A DNA stretch of 32,071 nt from Xanthomonas translucens pv. translucens DSM 18974 (GCF_000331775.1 NZ_CAPJ01000287.1:1-32071), one strand, 5' to 3'. Shown: positions 9,283-19,429, counted from the stretch's first letter. Notes: a model not told the origin generated them from the letters alone. Numbers and translations are program-made.

Positions 9283-10209
9283 ATGTCCCTCGATCCCGCC
9301 CTGCGTTCCCGCATCGAAACCTTGCTCAGTTCCAACCGCGTCGTGCTGTTCATGAAAGGCCAGCCGAGCATGCCGCAGTGCGGCTTCTCGGCCAAGGCGG
9401 TGGGGGCGCTGAACGAACTGGGCGTGGATTTCGCCCACGTCAACGTGCTGGCCGACCAGGACATCCGCGAAGGCATCAAGGCCTACGGCGACTGGCCGAC
9501 GATCCCGCAGCTGTACGTGGACGGCGAACTGGTCGGCGGCAGCGACATCATCCTGCAGATGGCCGGCAGCGGCGAGCTGAGCGAACTGCTCGGCGTGCAG
9601 GCGCCGGACCGCACCCCGCCGTCGATCACCATCACCGATGCCGCCGCGGACATGCTGCGCGGCGCGCTGGCCGATGCTCCCGGCGCGACCCTGGCGCTGG
9701 CGATCGATGCGCAGTTCCAGCCGAACTTCCAGCTGGCGCCGACCGACCCCAGCGCCATCGCCGCCGAATCCAACGGCCTGCGCGTGCAGTTCGACCTGGC
9801 CAGCGCGCGCCGCGCCGAAGGCATCACCATCGACTGGGTCGACGACCTGCGCGGCCGCGGCCTGGCGATCGACAATCCGAACGCGCCCAAGCCGGTGCAA
9901 GAGCTGAGCGTGCGCGACGCCGACGATCAGGTGCGCGCCGGCGGCCTGATCCTGGTGGACGTGCGCCCGCCGGAAGAGCGTGCGATCGCGTCGCTGAACG
10001 TGCCGTTCCGCACCCTGGACGGCGACCAGCGCGCGCAGCTGGAAGCGCTGCCGAAGGACACCGCACTAGCGTTCCTGTGCCACCACGGCGGGCGCAGCGC
10101 GCAGGCCGCCGAGCAGTTCCGCGCGCTCGGTTTCACCCGCGTGCACAACGTGGTCGGCGGCATCGATGCCTGGGCCGACGCCGTGGACAGCAGCGTGGCG
10201 AAATACTGA
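9283..10209 (+). CDS. Grx4-type monothiol glutaredoxin fused to A-type-like and rhodanese domains
   Basis: The 308-residue protein has three domains. Residues 1-105 are a monothiol CGFS glutaredoxin (C33 in PQCGFS, then WPTIPQLYVDGELVGGSDI), which in other bacteria binds a [2Fe-2S] cluster with glutathione. Residues about 113-205 resemble the A-type carrier fold (SITITDAAADMLRGAL..., GITIDWVDDL..., AIDNPNAP) but contain no cysteine, so cluster binding there is unlikely. Residues about 218-305 are a rhodanese domain with the active cysteine C266 in FLCHHGGRSAQAA. The layout suggests a role in iron-sulfur or sulfur transfer. A strong terminator follows directly, so it is probably the last or only gene of its transcript. 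Confidence 0.92.
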   Translation: MSLDPALRSRIETLLSSNRVVLFMKGQPSMPQCGFSAKAVGALNELGVDFAHVNVLADQDIREGIKAYGDWPTIPQLYVDGELVGGSDIILQMAGSGELSELLGVQAPDRTPPSITITDAAADMLRGALADAPGATLALAIDAQFQPNFQLAPTDPSAIAAESNGLRVQFDLASARRAEGITIDWVDDLRGRGLAIDNPNAPKPVQELSVRDADDQVRAGGLILVDVRPPEERAIASLNVPFRTLDGDQRAQLEALPKDTALAFLCHHGGRSAQAAEQFRALGFTRVHNVVGGIDAWADAVDSSVAKY

Positions 10210-10239
10210 GCCAGCGGCACGCGATACAGCGGCATCACG

Positions 10240-10271
10240 GCGGGCGATCCAGGGGGTCGCCCGCTTTTTTT
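10240..10271 (+). terminator. Rho-independent terminator after the glutaredoxin gene
   Basis: A perfect 8-bp stem GCGGGCGA / TCGCCCGC (10240-10247 and 10257-10264) with a nine-base loop is followed by seven T (10265-10271). It lies 31 bp after the stop codon. Confidence 0.9.
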
Positions 10272-10309
10272 GCGAGACGGTTTTTGCGCTTCCTGGGGGA
10301 AACGAACAC

Positions 10310-11206
10310 ATGCCACAGACGCTGAAATGCTGGGCAGCGGCACTGATCGGCCTCGCCGCCCTGCCTGCCGCCGCCGCCGCGCCAGCGCCCGCCGCATTGC
10401 CGCCGACGGTGATCTACGTCACCCCGGTCTCGGACGAGGCGCAGGTGATGAGCTACATTCCGGTGCGCAACGCGCCGTCCGAAGAAGCCGAACTGGGCGC
10501 CTGGCGCGGGCTGAAAAAGCCGCTGCGGGTGTTCGACAAAGGCGCCGAGGACGGCGTGGCGACGCCGCTGGCGTTCTCGGTCGACGACAACAGCATGTGC
10601 GGTGGCGACCTGCGCGTGCGCCTGAAGACCGCGCATGGCGCCACCTTCGCTCACGATGCCCTGCTGGCCTCGTTCGACCTCAATCCCGGCCAGCGCTTCG
10701 CCCGCCACGAGCTCGATGCCACGCAGCGGAAAGCGCTGCTGCAGGTCGTCGGCAACGATGCGTCGGTGCGCAAGCGTTTGCCTGCCGCGGCGCTGAAGCG
10801 GCTGCTGGCGCATCTGGCCGCTGCGCCGGCCGGCGAAGCACCGGCACTGACCGTGATCGGCGATGCCAAGCAGCCAGGCCACGAGGTGGCCTTGGTGACC
10901 GCCAGCGTCTACGACCCAACGCCGGCCGCGAACGCGGACGGAGCATCGCCCAAGCTGACCACCCTGCTGGCGGTGCTGGAACGCAGCGATGCGGGCTGGC
11001 GGCTGCGCAAGACCTTCGCCGACTAGGGCTGCGACGATTGCGAGGAGCGCAAGAACAGCTATGCGCTGCAGCAGTTCGCCGACATCGATGCCGACGGCAC
11101 GGTCGATTTCCTGATCCAGCACAGCGGCTACGAGACCTACGGGTTCTGGCTGCTACACCTGGTCGATGGCCAATGGCGCACCGAGGAGTTGGTCGGCGGC
11201 TGCTGA
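10310..11206 (+). pseudogene. Secreted protein of unknown function interrupted by an in-frame amber codon
   Basis: ATG 10310 opens with a signal peptide (MPQTLKCWAAALIGLAALPA...AAA). The frame runs 238 codons to TAG at 11024-11026. Beyond it the same frame continues without shift for 59 sense codons to TGA 11204-11206. That extension is clearly protein-like: GCDDCEERKNSYALQQF, then the calcium-loop-like FADIDADGTVDFLI and a Cys-containing end LVGGC. The simplest reading is a nonsense mutation in a gene of about 298 codons (TAC or similar to TAG); stop read-through cannot be excluded. The family is not recognised. If translation stops at 11026 the product (238 residues, end FAD) still has its export signal. 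Confidence 0.75.
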
Positions 11207-11240
11207 GCGCCGCCGGCCACTGAAACGCGCGGCCCCACCC

Positions 11241-11309
11241 TGCAGGAGCGGCTTCAACCGCGACAGGTTCTACCCGTAGCGTCTGTCGCGGCTGAAGCCG
11301 CTCCTACAA
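11241..11309. repeat. REP-type palindrome pair (GGCTTCAGCC class)
   Basis: Two inverted arms, AGGAGCGGCTTCAACCGCGA at about 11244 and its near-perfect complement ending CCGCTCCTAC at about 11306, are separated by about 20 bases. One mismatch (AACC versus AGCC) marks the left arm. The same element occurs at 18948 and, as a variant, at 21587. It lies between convergent genes and could fold and terminate transcripts. Confidence 0.85.
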
Positions 11310-11332
11310 GAGCGCGGCCGCTGCCGCACCGC

Positions 11333-11878
11333 TCAACCGGCGAAACCGCCCTCGTCCAGAAACCGCTGCTCGTCCTGCGTGGTCTCCCGCCCCAGCGCCG
11401 CATTGCGATGCGGGAAGCGGCCGAAGCGCTGGATGATGTCCTCGTGCTGCGTGGCCCACTGCAGGCTGTCGGCATCGCCGAGCGCGCTGAACAGCTCCAC
11501 CGCCTCGCGCTGCAGGCCCGGATCCTCGGCGTGCTCGTATGGCAGGTAGAAGAACATGCGCAACTCCGGCTCCACCTGCTGATCGAAGCCGGCCGCCAAC
11601 GCCCATTGCGCGTAGCGCCGCGCCAGGCCATCGGTGGCGTAGGCGTGCGCGCTGCCGCGAAAGGCGTTGCGCGGCACCTGGTCGAGCAACAGCAGCAGCC
11701 CCAGCGCGCCCTCGGCGCTGCCCATCCACGCCGCGTACTCGTCGCGCGCCGCGGCGTGATGCGCGTCCAACAAATTCTGGCGGACGTTCGCGTCGAAGGA
11801 TTCGTTGGCGGCGAACCAGCGCTCGCGGCCGGCGCTGCGCCAGAACTCCACGACATCGCAGGGCAGGATCTCGGTCAT
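11333..11878 (-). CDS. DUF924 family protein
   Basis: This 181-residue soluble protein has the typical DUF924 features: an N-terminal VVEFWRSAGRERWFAANESFDANVR, the motif LLLDQVPRNAFRGSAHAYATD, then FFYLPYEHAEDPGLQREAVELF and a C-terminal FGRFPHRNAALGRETTQDEQRFL. The family is an all-helical, TPR-like fold with no established biochemical function. I chose ATG 11878 (MTEILPCDVVEFW); an in-frame ATG at 12055 would add 59 residues that do not look conserved. GGAAA lies upstream of the chosen start. It is convergent with the interrupted secreted-protein gene, with a REP pair between them. Confidence 0.9.
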   Translation of the reverse strand: MTEILPCDVVEFWRSAGRERWFAANESFDANVRQNLLDAHHAAARDEYAAWMGSAEGALGLLLLLDQVPRNAFRGSAHAYATDGLARRYAQWALAAGFDQQVEPELRMFFYLPYEHAEDPGLQREAVELFSALGDADSLQWATQHEDIIQRFGRFPHRNAALGRETTQDEQRFLDEGGFAG

Positions 11879-12296
11879 CGCATTTCCATCGGTCGGCAAT
11901 CGGCTTCTATACCCGATCCGGCGTCGGCATACGGTGTGCGGCGAGCGATCCGCAGGCTGTCGCCGCCGTGCGATCGGCCACGCTGGCCGCGCCCGCACCA
12001 TCGCTCTGCCAATCCACCGCATGCCCATCGCGGCGCGTACGCCGCACGATCGCATCGGCCGAATCGGCGCTGTCCTCCGCTAACAACGGACGCAATGGGG
12101 ATTGGGGATTGGGGATTGGCGAAAGCGCGGCAGTTCGCTGTCACCTTGAGCCGCAGGCGGCTGAGCATCCGCCTGCCGACGCGCCTCTGCGAATCCCCAA
12201 TCCCGCCCCACGACATCCGCACTTGGCAAGCGTGCCGGCTCGGGCTAGCGTGCGCAGGCGGCGCCAACGCTGCAGCCAACATCCGGGGAAAATCTG
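11879..12296. other. Intergenic region with GGGATTG heptamer tracts
   Basis: No gene is supported here. At 12094-12119 a GGGATTG-type heptamer is repeated in tandem three times, and at 12189-12204 the reverse complement (GAATCCCCAATCCC) occurs, so the two form an inverted pair about 70-75 bp apart. A shorter tract of the same kind lies at 6122-6149. Such tracts are common between xanthomonad genes. The promoter of the amidohydrolase pair should also lie here. Confidence 0.6.
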
Positions 12297-13693
<1,397 letters not shown>

Positions 13694-13697
<4 letters not shown>

Positions 13698-15490
13698 GCC
13701 GCTCCGCTCCGCAGTCGCGCCGCCTGGCGCAACGCCTGCTCATCGCCGCCTGCCTGCTCCTGGGCAGCGGGTCCGCCTTGGCCCAGGACGTGCTGATCCG
13801 CGGCGCCACCGTGCATACCGCCAGCGCGCGCGGCACGCTTCTCAACGCCGACGTGCTGGTCCAGGGCGGTACCATCCGCGCGGTCGGCAGCGGCTTGTCG
13901 GCACCGGCAGGCGTCGCCGTGGTCGAGGCCAGGGGCCGCCCGCTGACCCCGGCGCTGTTCGGCGGCATCACCGAGATCGGCATCGAGGAAGTGTCCGGCG
14001 AGCCCTCCACTGTGGACAGCGCCCTGAGCCTGCCGCACGACCAGCCGATGCGCCCGGAGTTCGACGTGACCCTGGCCTACAACCCCGACTCGGTACTGAT
14101 CCCGGTCGCGCGCGTGGAGGGCATTGGCTTCACCGCGCTCGGCGCCAACAGCGGCGGCGCGTTCATCGCCGGCCAGGGCGCGGTGATGCGCCTGGACGGC
14201 GGCGCCGACCCGATCGGTCCGCGCGCGCTATACCTGCGCCTGGGCAGCGACACGCTGGAACTGAGCGGCAAGTCGCGCGCCGCGCAGTGGATGCTGCTCG
14301 ACCAGCTGGTGGCCGAAGCGCGCGGACGCATGCCGGCAGACTCGCCGCATGCCTTGCTGACTCCGGCCGGGCGCGCCGTGCTGGCCAGGTATCTGGCCGG
14401 CCAGGGCCGCATCGTGGTGGCGGTGAACCGCGCCGCCGACATCCGCCAGCTGCTGCGCTGGGCGCAACGCGAGAACCTGCGCATCGCCATCGCCGGCGGC
14501 GACGAGGCGTGGAAGCTGGCGCCGGAGCTGGCCAAAGCGCAGGTGCCGGTGTTCGTCAATGCGCTGGACGACCTGCCGGCCAGCTTCGACCAGATCGGCG
14601 CCACCCTGGAGAACGCCGCACGCCTGCACGCGGCCGGCGTCGCGGTGAGCTTCACCCAGGGCGGCGACGGCTCGCCCAACGCGCGCAAGCAGCGCCAACT
14701 GGCCGGCAACGCGGTCGCGCACGGCCTGCCCTGGGACGACGGCCTGGCCGGCCTGACCCGGGTCCCGGCCGAAGCGCTGGGCGTGGGCGACAGGCTGGGC
14801 AGCATCGCCCCCGGCAAGCTCGCCGACCTGGTGCTGTGGGAAGGCGATCCGCTGGACGTGGCGCACTACGCCGAACAGGTCTGGCTGGGCGGCCGTGCAA
14901 TGCCGATGCGTTCGCGCCAGACCGAACTGCGCGACCGCTACATGCAGCGCACCACAGCGGCCGCAGCGCAGGCAGCGCTGCGCAAACGCCGCGCGCCGAT
15001 GCCGCCAGCGTGCCCCCCGCCGCGCGCGGCGAACGGCCATCGCCACAGCGCGAACGTGAACATCTTGGCGGATGCGTGCAGGGTCGCCTGCCGAGCGCTG
15101 AACACGTGCGCCGCGCCACATCCAAACGCCATGAACGGCGTTAGCCTTGCGCACGCCCTCCCCGCCTCGATGCGAACGCTTGCATGCAACGCCTGCTCTC
15201 CCTGCTCCTGTGCTGCTGCGTTTTCTGCAGCGCCCTGCCCGCCGCGGCGCAAAGCGGCAACTTCGGTGTCACCCGTAGCGGCAAGCGCATCATCGTCGAT
15301 AGCGGCGCCCACCTGGTGTTCAGCGTGGACACCGGCAACGGCGACATCGTGTCGATGCGTTACGCCGGCAACGAGCTGCAGAGTCCCGAAGGCAAAGGTT
15401 CGCAGATCGCCTCCGGCCTCGGTACGGCCGCGGTCGCGGCGCGCACCATCGGCGACACCATCGTGGTTTCGGCCAAGGCCGGCGACCTGA
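13694..15490 (+). CDS. Exported amidohydrolase-fold paralogue lacking metal ligands; frame runs into next gene
   Basis: ATG 13694 gives a signal peptide (RLLIAACLLLGSGSALAQDV) and an amidohydrolase-like beta-domain (VLIRGATVHTASARGTLLNADVLVQGGTIRAVG). Where the HxH metal site should be there is LTPALFGGITEIGIEEV, so no zinc ligands are seen and the protein is probably a non-catalytic partner of the upstream enzyme. The closing motif IAPGKLADLVLWEGDPLDVAHYAEQVWLGG is intact at about residues 374-402. Family homology should end near RDRYMQR (residue about 419); the frame then continues for about 180 residues of poor, Cys/Ala/Pro-rich sequence and overlaps the first 307 bases of the PL4 gene. 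A natural stop seems to have been lost, so the true functional end is probably near 14950-15000. Confidence 0.75.
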
Positions 15491-16788
15491 CCCAGTACTA
15501 CATGGCGCGCAAGGGACGCGACGCGCTGTACATGGCGACCTATGCGCCCACGCTGCTGCCGATCGGCGAACTGCGCTTCGTCACCCGGCTCGATGTGGCC
15601 AAGCTGCCGAACGCCGAGCGCGAACCCGACTCCAACGTCGGCGAGGCGATCGAGAGCCACGACGTGTTCCTGCTCCCCGATGGCCGCACCAGTTCCAAGT
15701 TCTACTCGGCGCGGCGCGCGATCGACGACGCCATGCACGGCGTCAGCGGTCCCGGCGTGGCGGTCTACATGCTGATGGGAGATCGCGAACGCAGTTCCGG
15801 CGGCCCGTTCTTCAAGGACATCGCCACGCAGAAAACCGCGGCGACCCACGAACTGTACAACTACATGTTTTCCAACCACACCCAGACCGAACCCTACCGC
15901 GGCGGCCTGCATGGCGTGTACGCGCTGCTGTTCACCGATGGCGGCGCGCCCTCGGCCGCAGCCACCGATCTGGGCTTCGTCGATGCGACGCTGGGGCTGC
16001 AGGGCTTCCTGGACGAAAGCGGCCGCGGCGCGGTCTCCGGCCGCGTGTCCGGCGTCGCCGCCGGGCAACCGGCGCGGGTCGGCCTAAGCAACGGCGACGC
16101 GCAGTACTGGGCCGCGGCCACGGCCAACGGCACGTTCCGGATCGACGGCGTGCGGCCGGGACGCTATCGCATCACCCTGTACCAGAACGAGCTGGAGGTG
16201 GCGCAGAACACGCTTGAGGTGTATGCCGGCGCGACCGCGCAGGCGGCCTTGCAGGCAGCGCCGCAACCAGACCAGGTGCAGTGGCAGATCGGCGTGCCCG
16301 ACGGCACGCCGGGCGGTTTCCGCAATGCCGCCCTGCTCGCCAGCGCGCATCCTTCCGACACGCGCATGGCGCCCTGGGGTCCGCTGGTGTACCGGGTCGG
16401 GAGCAGCGCCATCGGCGATTTCCCGGCCGTGCAGTGGCGCGGTGTCAATACACCCACCCGCATAGAATTCGTGTTGGCCGCCAACGACGTCCGCGACTAC
16501 CGCCTGCGCCTGTACATCCCGCTAGCGCAGGCCGACGGCCGCCCGCAGGTGCGGGTGAACGGGCGCTGGACCGGGCCGCTGCCATCGGTCCCCGTGCAGC
16601 CGGACACCCGCGGCATCACCCGCGGCACCTACCGCGGCAACAACACCGTGTACGACATCGACATCCCGGCCGCGGCGCTGCAGGCCGGCGTCAATACGCT
16701 GCAGATCGACATCGCCTCCGGCTCGCCCGACAACGGATTCCTCGGCCCGGCCCTGGTCTTCGACAGCGTGCAATTGCTGGCGATGTAG
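15184..16788 (+). CDS. Rhamnogalacturonan lyase, polysaccharide lyase family 4
   Basis: This 534-residue exported enzyme cleaves the rhamnogalacturonan-I backbone of plant pectin by beta-elimination. It has a signal peptide (MQRLLSLLLCCCVFCSALPAAAQ), a large N-terminal beta-sandwich (about 24-270; VTRSGKRIIVDSGAHLVFSVDTGNGDIVSMRYAGNE is typical of the PL4 start; HELYNYMFSNHTQTEPYRGGLHGVYALLF lies in the catalytic domain), a fibronectin-III-like middle (about 282-350; GRVSGVAAGQPARVGLSN... and FRIDGVRPGRYRITLYQNELEVA) and a C-terminal carbohydrate-binding sandwich (about 360-534; WQIGVPDGTPGGFRNAALL to FDSVQLLAM). The order matches Aspergillus rhamnogalacturonase B. The start of the gene is overlapped by the extended amidohydrolase-like frame. 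Confidence 0.92.
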   Translation: MQRLLSLLLCCCVFCSALPAAAQSGNFGVTRSGKRIIVDSGAHLVFSVDTGNGDIVSMRYAGNELQSPEGKGSQIASGLGTAAVAARTIGDTIVVSAKAGDLTQYYMARKGRDALYMATYAPTLLPIGELRFVTRLDVAKLPNAEREPDSNVGEAIESHDVFLLPDGRTSSKFYSARRAIDDAMHGVSGPGVAVYMLMGDRERSSGGPFFKDIATQKTAATHELYNYMFSNHTQTEPYRGGLHGVYALLFTDGGAPSAAATDLGFVDATLGLQGFLDESGRGAVSGRVSGVAAGQPARVGLSNGDAQYWAAATANGTFRIDGVRPGRYRITLYQNELEVAQNTLEVYAGATAQAALQAAPQPDQVQWQIGVPDGTPGGFRNAALLASAHPSDTRMAPWGPLVYRVGSSAIGDFPAVQWRGVNTPTRIEFVLAANDVRDYRLRLYIPLAQADGRPQVRVNGRWTGPLPSVPVQPDTRGITRGTYRGNNTVYDIDIPAAALQAGVNTLQIDIASGSPDNGFLGPALVFDSVQLLAM

Positions 16789-16864
16789 GCCGCGCGGCGA
16801 TCATGGCGCAGCGGTCTTCGCTGCGCCGCATGGACATGGCGAGTGTCCGCGCGGCATTGCCCGC

Positions 16865-17685
16865 TCAATGCGCGTCGATGGCCGCACTGACCTTGGCCCA
16901 GCCGTTGCCGCGTACCACCTCGAAGCCCGCCTCAACCACCTGCAGGTACAGCGCGTTGCTGTAGCGGCCGTCCTTGCTGCGGTTGGCCTGCAGCCAGTTC
17001 AGGAACGGCTTGACGTCGACATTGAGCTTGCCGCTGGTGGGCAGATTGGGCTGCCCGGCGGTGCCATGCGGGATGAAGGTGTAGACGTAGTAGCCGGCGG
17101 CGCTGTTGTCGCCTTCCCACAGGTCGAAGGTATAACCGCCGGCGGTGAGCACGTTGCTGGCGCTGGGCAACCCACTGGATAAGAGTTGTTTCCGCCCCAG
17201 ATCATCACTTCCAGCTGCGGCACGCCCTTGCTGGTGTCGCGGCGGAAGAACAGGTCGTAGGCGAAATCGCCGTCCAGGTTGCTGCCGCCGGCACTGTAGG
17301 TGAACTTGACCGGGATCGTGCTCAGCGACGCCACCTGCCGCGGGAACAAGCTATCGCTAGTCGGGTTCCAGTCGTAGTGCCAGCCGCGCACGATCGCCGG
17401 ATACCCGTACAGGTTGGAATTGGCGAAATTGAAGGTCACCGTCAGTTCCGGCGTGCTGCCGGTGCCGAACGTGCCCTGGATATCATTGTTGGGGTCGTTG
17501 AAATCATTGACCCATGCGTAATGGTTGCCGAAGATCTTGTAAGGCCCGGCCAAGGCCAACGGCGCGGCCGCCAGGCACGACACGGCGAACAGCGCCTGCA
17601 ACAGACGCCGGCGCAACGGCGCAACGGCGCGGCGGCGCGGCGGCGCGCGGGGGCAGTGCGGCAATCGGAGCGATCTGGACATCAT
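16865..17685 (-). pseudogene. GH12 family glucanase, broken by a one-base frameshift
   Basis: The upstream part (17685 down to about 17170) encodes a signal peptide (LLQALFAVSCLAAAPLALAGPYK) and most of a GH12 beta-jelly-roll: NHYAWVNDFNDPNNDIQG, YDLFFRRDTSKG and the nucleophile block QLEVMIWGGNNSYPVG. At about 17170 the frame is lost. The homologous sequence resumes one frame away (SNVLTAGGYTFDLWEGDNSAAGYYVYTF...) and includes the second catalytic glutamate in VEAGFEVVRGNG before TGA 16865-16867. One missing base in the GGGTTGCCC region explains it. If translated as is, the product would end in 57 unrelated residues and lack the acid/base Glu. The intact enzyme would cut beta-1,4-glucan or xyloglucan, which fits the neighbouring PL4 lyase. 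Confidence 0.9.
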
Positions 17686-18005
17686 GCATCATCGATTTCT
17701 TCCAGGAGGTAGGCAGACACGGCAGCGCAGGTGCTGCCACGGCGGACGCTAGCACGAGCCCCGTTGCGCGAGCCATGCGAAGAAAACGTCGCGGCATGCG
17801 CTGCGTAAATAGCGCTTCGCGATCGAATCCTGCAGCGTGCGTGCGCTCGCAGTTCCAAGGCACCATCGCGGTCGACAGCGACGCGTTGTCTACCGCAACG
17901 TCCAGCACGTCGGCCGCGGTATGCGCACGAGCGCGGCATGCGCTGCAGTGCAACACGCTGCGCCGCATCCATGCCGGCAGGCGCATGCCCGACCGGAGTC
18001 CGCTC
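17686..18005. other. 320-bp stretch without supported gene
   Basis: It lies between the divergent GH12 pseudogene and the isomerase fragment. Open frames exist on both strands but none has recognisable protein character. GGAAGAAATCG just before a cluster of ATGs at about 17682-17694 (minus strand) is the likely ribosome site for the GH12 gene. Confidence 0.4.
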
Positions 18006-18263
18006 ATGCGCTTGCGCTGGCATGTCTATAGCGATGCGCCGGTCAAGGCGCAGCTGCGCGCCAATACCGAACAGGCCATCGCCGCCAGCGTGTTCGGCGT
18101 GTTCGGCGTGTTCGGCGTGTTCGGCGTGCCGACGCTACAGATCGGCGAAGCCTTGCTGTGGGGCAACGATGCGAACCCGCTGATGCAGGCGCTACTGGCC
18201 GATCCGCAGCGGCTGCAACGCGGCGAGATGGCGCTGCCGGTGGCGGTGCAGCGCAACGGCTGA
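18006..18263 (+). pseudogene. C-terminal fragment of a DsbA-like 2-hydroxychromene-2-carboxylate isomerase
   Basis: The 85-codon frame reads APVKAQLRANTEQAIAAS, then VFG four times, then VPTLQIGEALLWGNDANPLMQALLADP. This matches the last part of the HCCA-isomerase/DsbA thioredoxin-fold family, where a single VFGVPT loop holds the cis-proline. The N-terminal two thirds, including the active-site region, are absent, so it is a remnant. The VFG unit is encoded by a nine-base repeat (GTGTTCGGC, 18090-18125) present four times, most likely slippage in a gene no longer under selection. TGA 18261-18263 ends it normally. Confidence 0.75.
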
Positions 18264-18310
18264 GCCAATCGCACCGGTCCCCAGCGTCTGCGCTACTCTG
18301 GCCGGGACTG

Positions 18311-18926
18311 ATGAGGCGCAACGCCGGAGGGGGCCAGCTGCGTATCGGGATCGTGGTGGATTCTGCCTGCGACTTGCCGCAGGACTACATCGCAGACAAC
18401 AACCTCGTGTTGCTGCCGATCAGCGTGCGCATCGGCGAAGCCTTGCTGGCCGACCATCGCGACCAGGAAGCCACGCTCAGCTTCCTGTATGCGCACGTGG
18501 CAGCGCACGGCGCCGAAGCGGAGACCATCTTATTCAGCGTGGCGCAGATCCGCGCGCTGTTCCTGAGCCGGCCTGATCAGCGCCGCGCTCGGCACCGCGC
18601 TGGACATCAAACCGGTGCTGCACGGCTATCGCGGCGAGACCGCGCCGGTGGCCAAGATCAAGGGCTTCGACGCCGCAGTGCAGAAGCTGTTCGCGTTCGT
18701 CGGCAAGCGCTTCGCCGCTGGGCTGATGACGCCGACATTGTGCCTGAGCTACGGCGGCGAACTGAGCGAACTGCGCGCCCTTCCCGGCTACGCGGCGTTG
18801 CGCCAAGCCTGCACGACGCACGCGGTGGAGGTGCTGGAAAGCGTGATGAGCCTGACCGGCATGGTCAACGTCGGCAAGGGCGCGATCACCCTGGGCTTTG
18901 CCGATGCGCCGCATACGTTTGCCTAG
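18311..18926 (+). pseudogene. DegV family protein with large internal deletion
   Basis: The N-terminal part encodes the DegV start: RIGIVVDSACDLPQDYIADNNLVLLPISVRIGEALLADHRD..., ending at QIRALFLSR (about 18570). The C-terminal part resumes in another frame, LISAALGTALDIKPVLHGYRGETAPVAKIKGFD... to the stop at 18924. Complete DegV proteins (about 280-310 residues; fatty-acid-binding fold supplying a fatty-acid kinase in other bacteria) have over 100 residues between these blocks, which are missing here. The recombination point lies near 18565-18582. ATG 18311 precedes the conserved start by nine codons; the position where an ATG is expected reads CTG (18341), with GGAGGGGG just upstream, so the start codon may also be mutated. 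Confidence 0.85.
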
Positions 18927-18947
18927 GCGTTGCGGGCGAATCCTATT

Positions 18948-19017
18948 GTTGTAGGAGCGGCTTCAGCCGCGACAAGCTGCCGACAGCACCGGTCGCGGCT
19001 GAAGCCGCTCCTACAAC
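18948..19017. repeat. REP palindrome pair, perfect 26-bp arms
   Basis: The arm at 18948-18973 (GTTGTAGGAGCGGCTTCAGC...) is the exact reverse complement of 18992-19017, with an 18-base spacer. It belongs to the same family as 11241-11309. It sits just behind the degV remnant. Confidence 0.92.
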
Positions 19018-19090
19018 GTCTGCGGCGTAGACAGCCCACTCACGACGCCGCCTGCTAGGCTGCGCCGCACCGCTCCACACAGAGACCGCC

Positions 19091-19429
19091 ATGGCCGTGA
19101 CCTATTCGATCAGTTTGCCCGATCCCGCCCGCGCACGCGGCAGCGAACCCACGCTCAGCTTCAGCGCCAACGGTGCCGACGCCTTTGCCGAGCAGTTACA
19201 GCAGGCCTTGAGCAGCCCCGCCTGGTTCGAGCGCTGGCGCGCACTGCAGCCGGAACCGGACGACGTGGATCCCTCGTTGGGCGTGGTCGATCCGGCCGCC
19301 ACGGTCAGCGGCAAGCAGGACGACCTGCGCATCGACCTGATCGCCACCACCAGCATTCCCGGCGACATCCTCAAGCAACGCATGCGCTTGCTCGCCGGCA
19401 GCGGCTGGGAATTGCGCAACGTCCGCTGA
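19091..19429 (+). CDS. Conserved hypothetical protein, 112 residues
   Basis: This small soluble acidic protein is of unknown function. It begins MAVTYSISLPDPARARGSEPTLSFSANGADAFAEQLQQAL, continues with WFERWRALQPEPDDVDPSLGVVDPAATVSGKQDDLRIDL and ends LKQRMRLLAGSGWELRNVR. No signal peptide or membrane helix is seen. The ATG follows a GAGACCGCC stretch that gives a weak ribosome site. Codon use is typical of the GC-rich core and the frame is clean, so it looks like a real gene, isolated between REP elements and surrounded by pseudogenes. Confidence 0.7.
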   Translation: MAVTYSISLPDPARARGSEPTLSFSANGADAFAEQLQQALSSPAWFERWRALQPEPDDVDPSLGVVDPAATVSGKQDDLRIDLIATTSIPGDILKQRMRLLAGSGWELRNVR

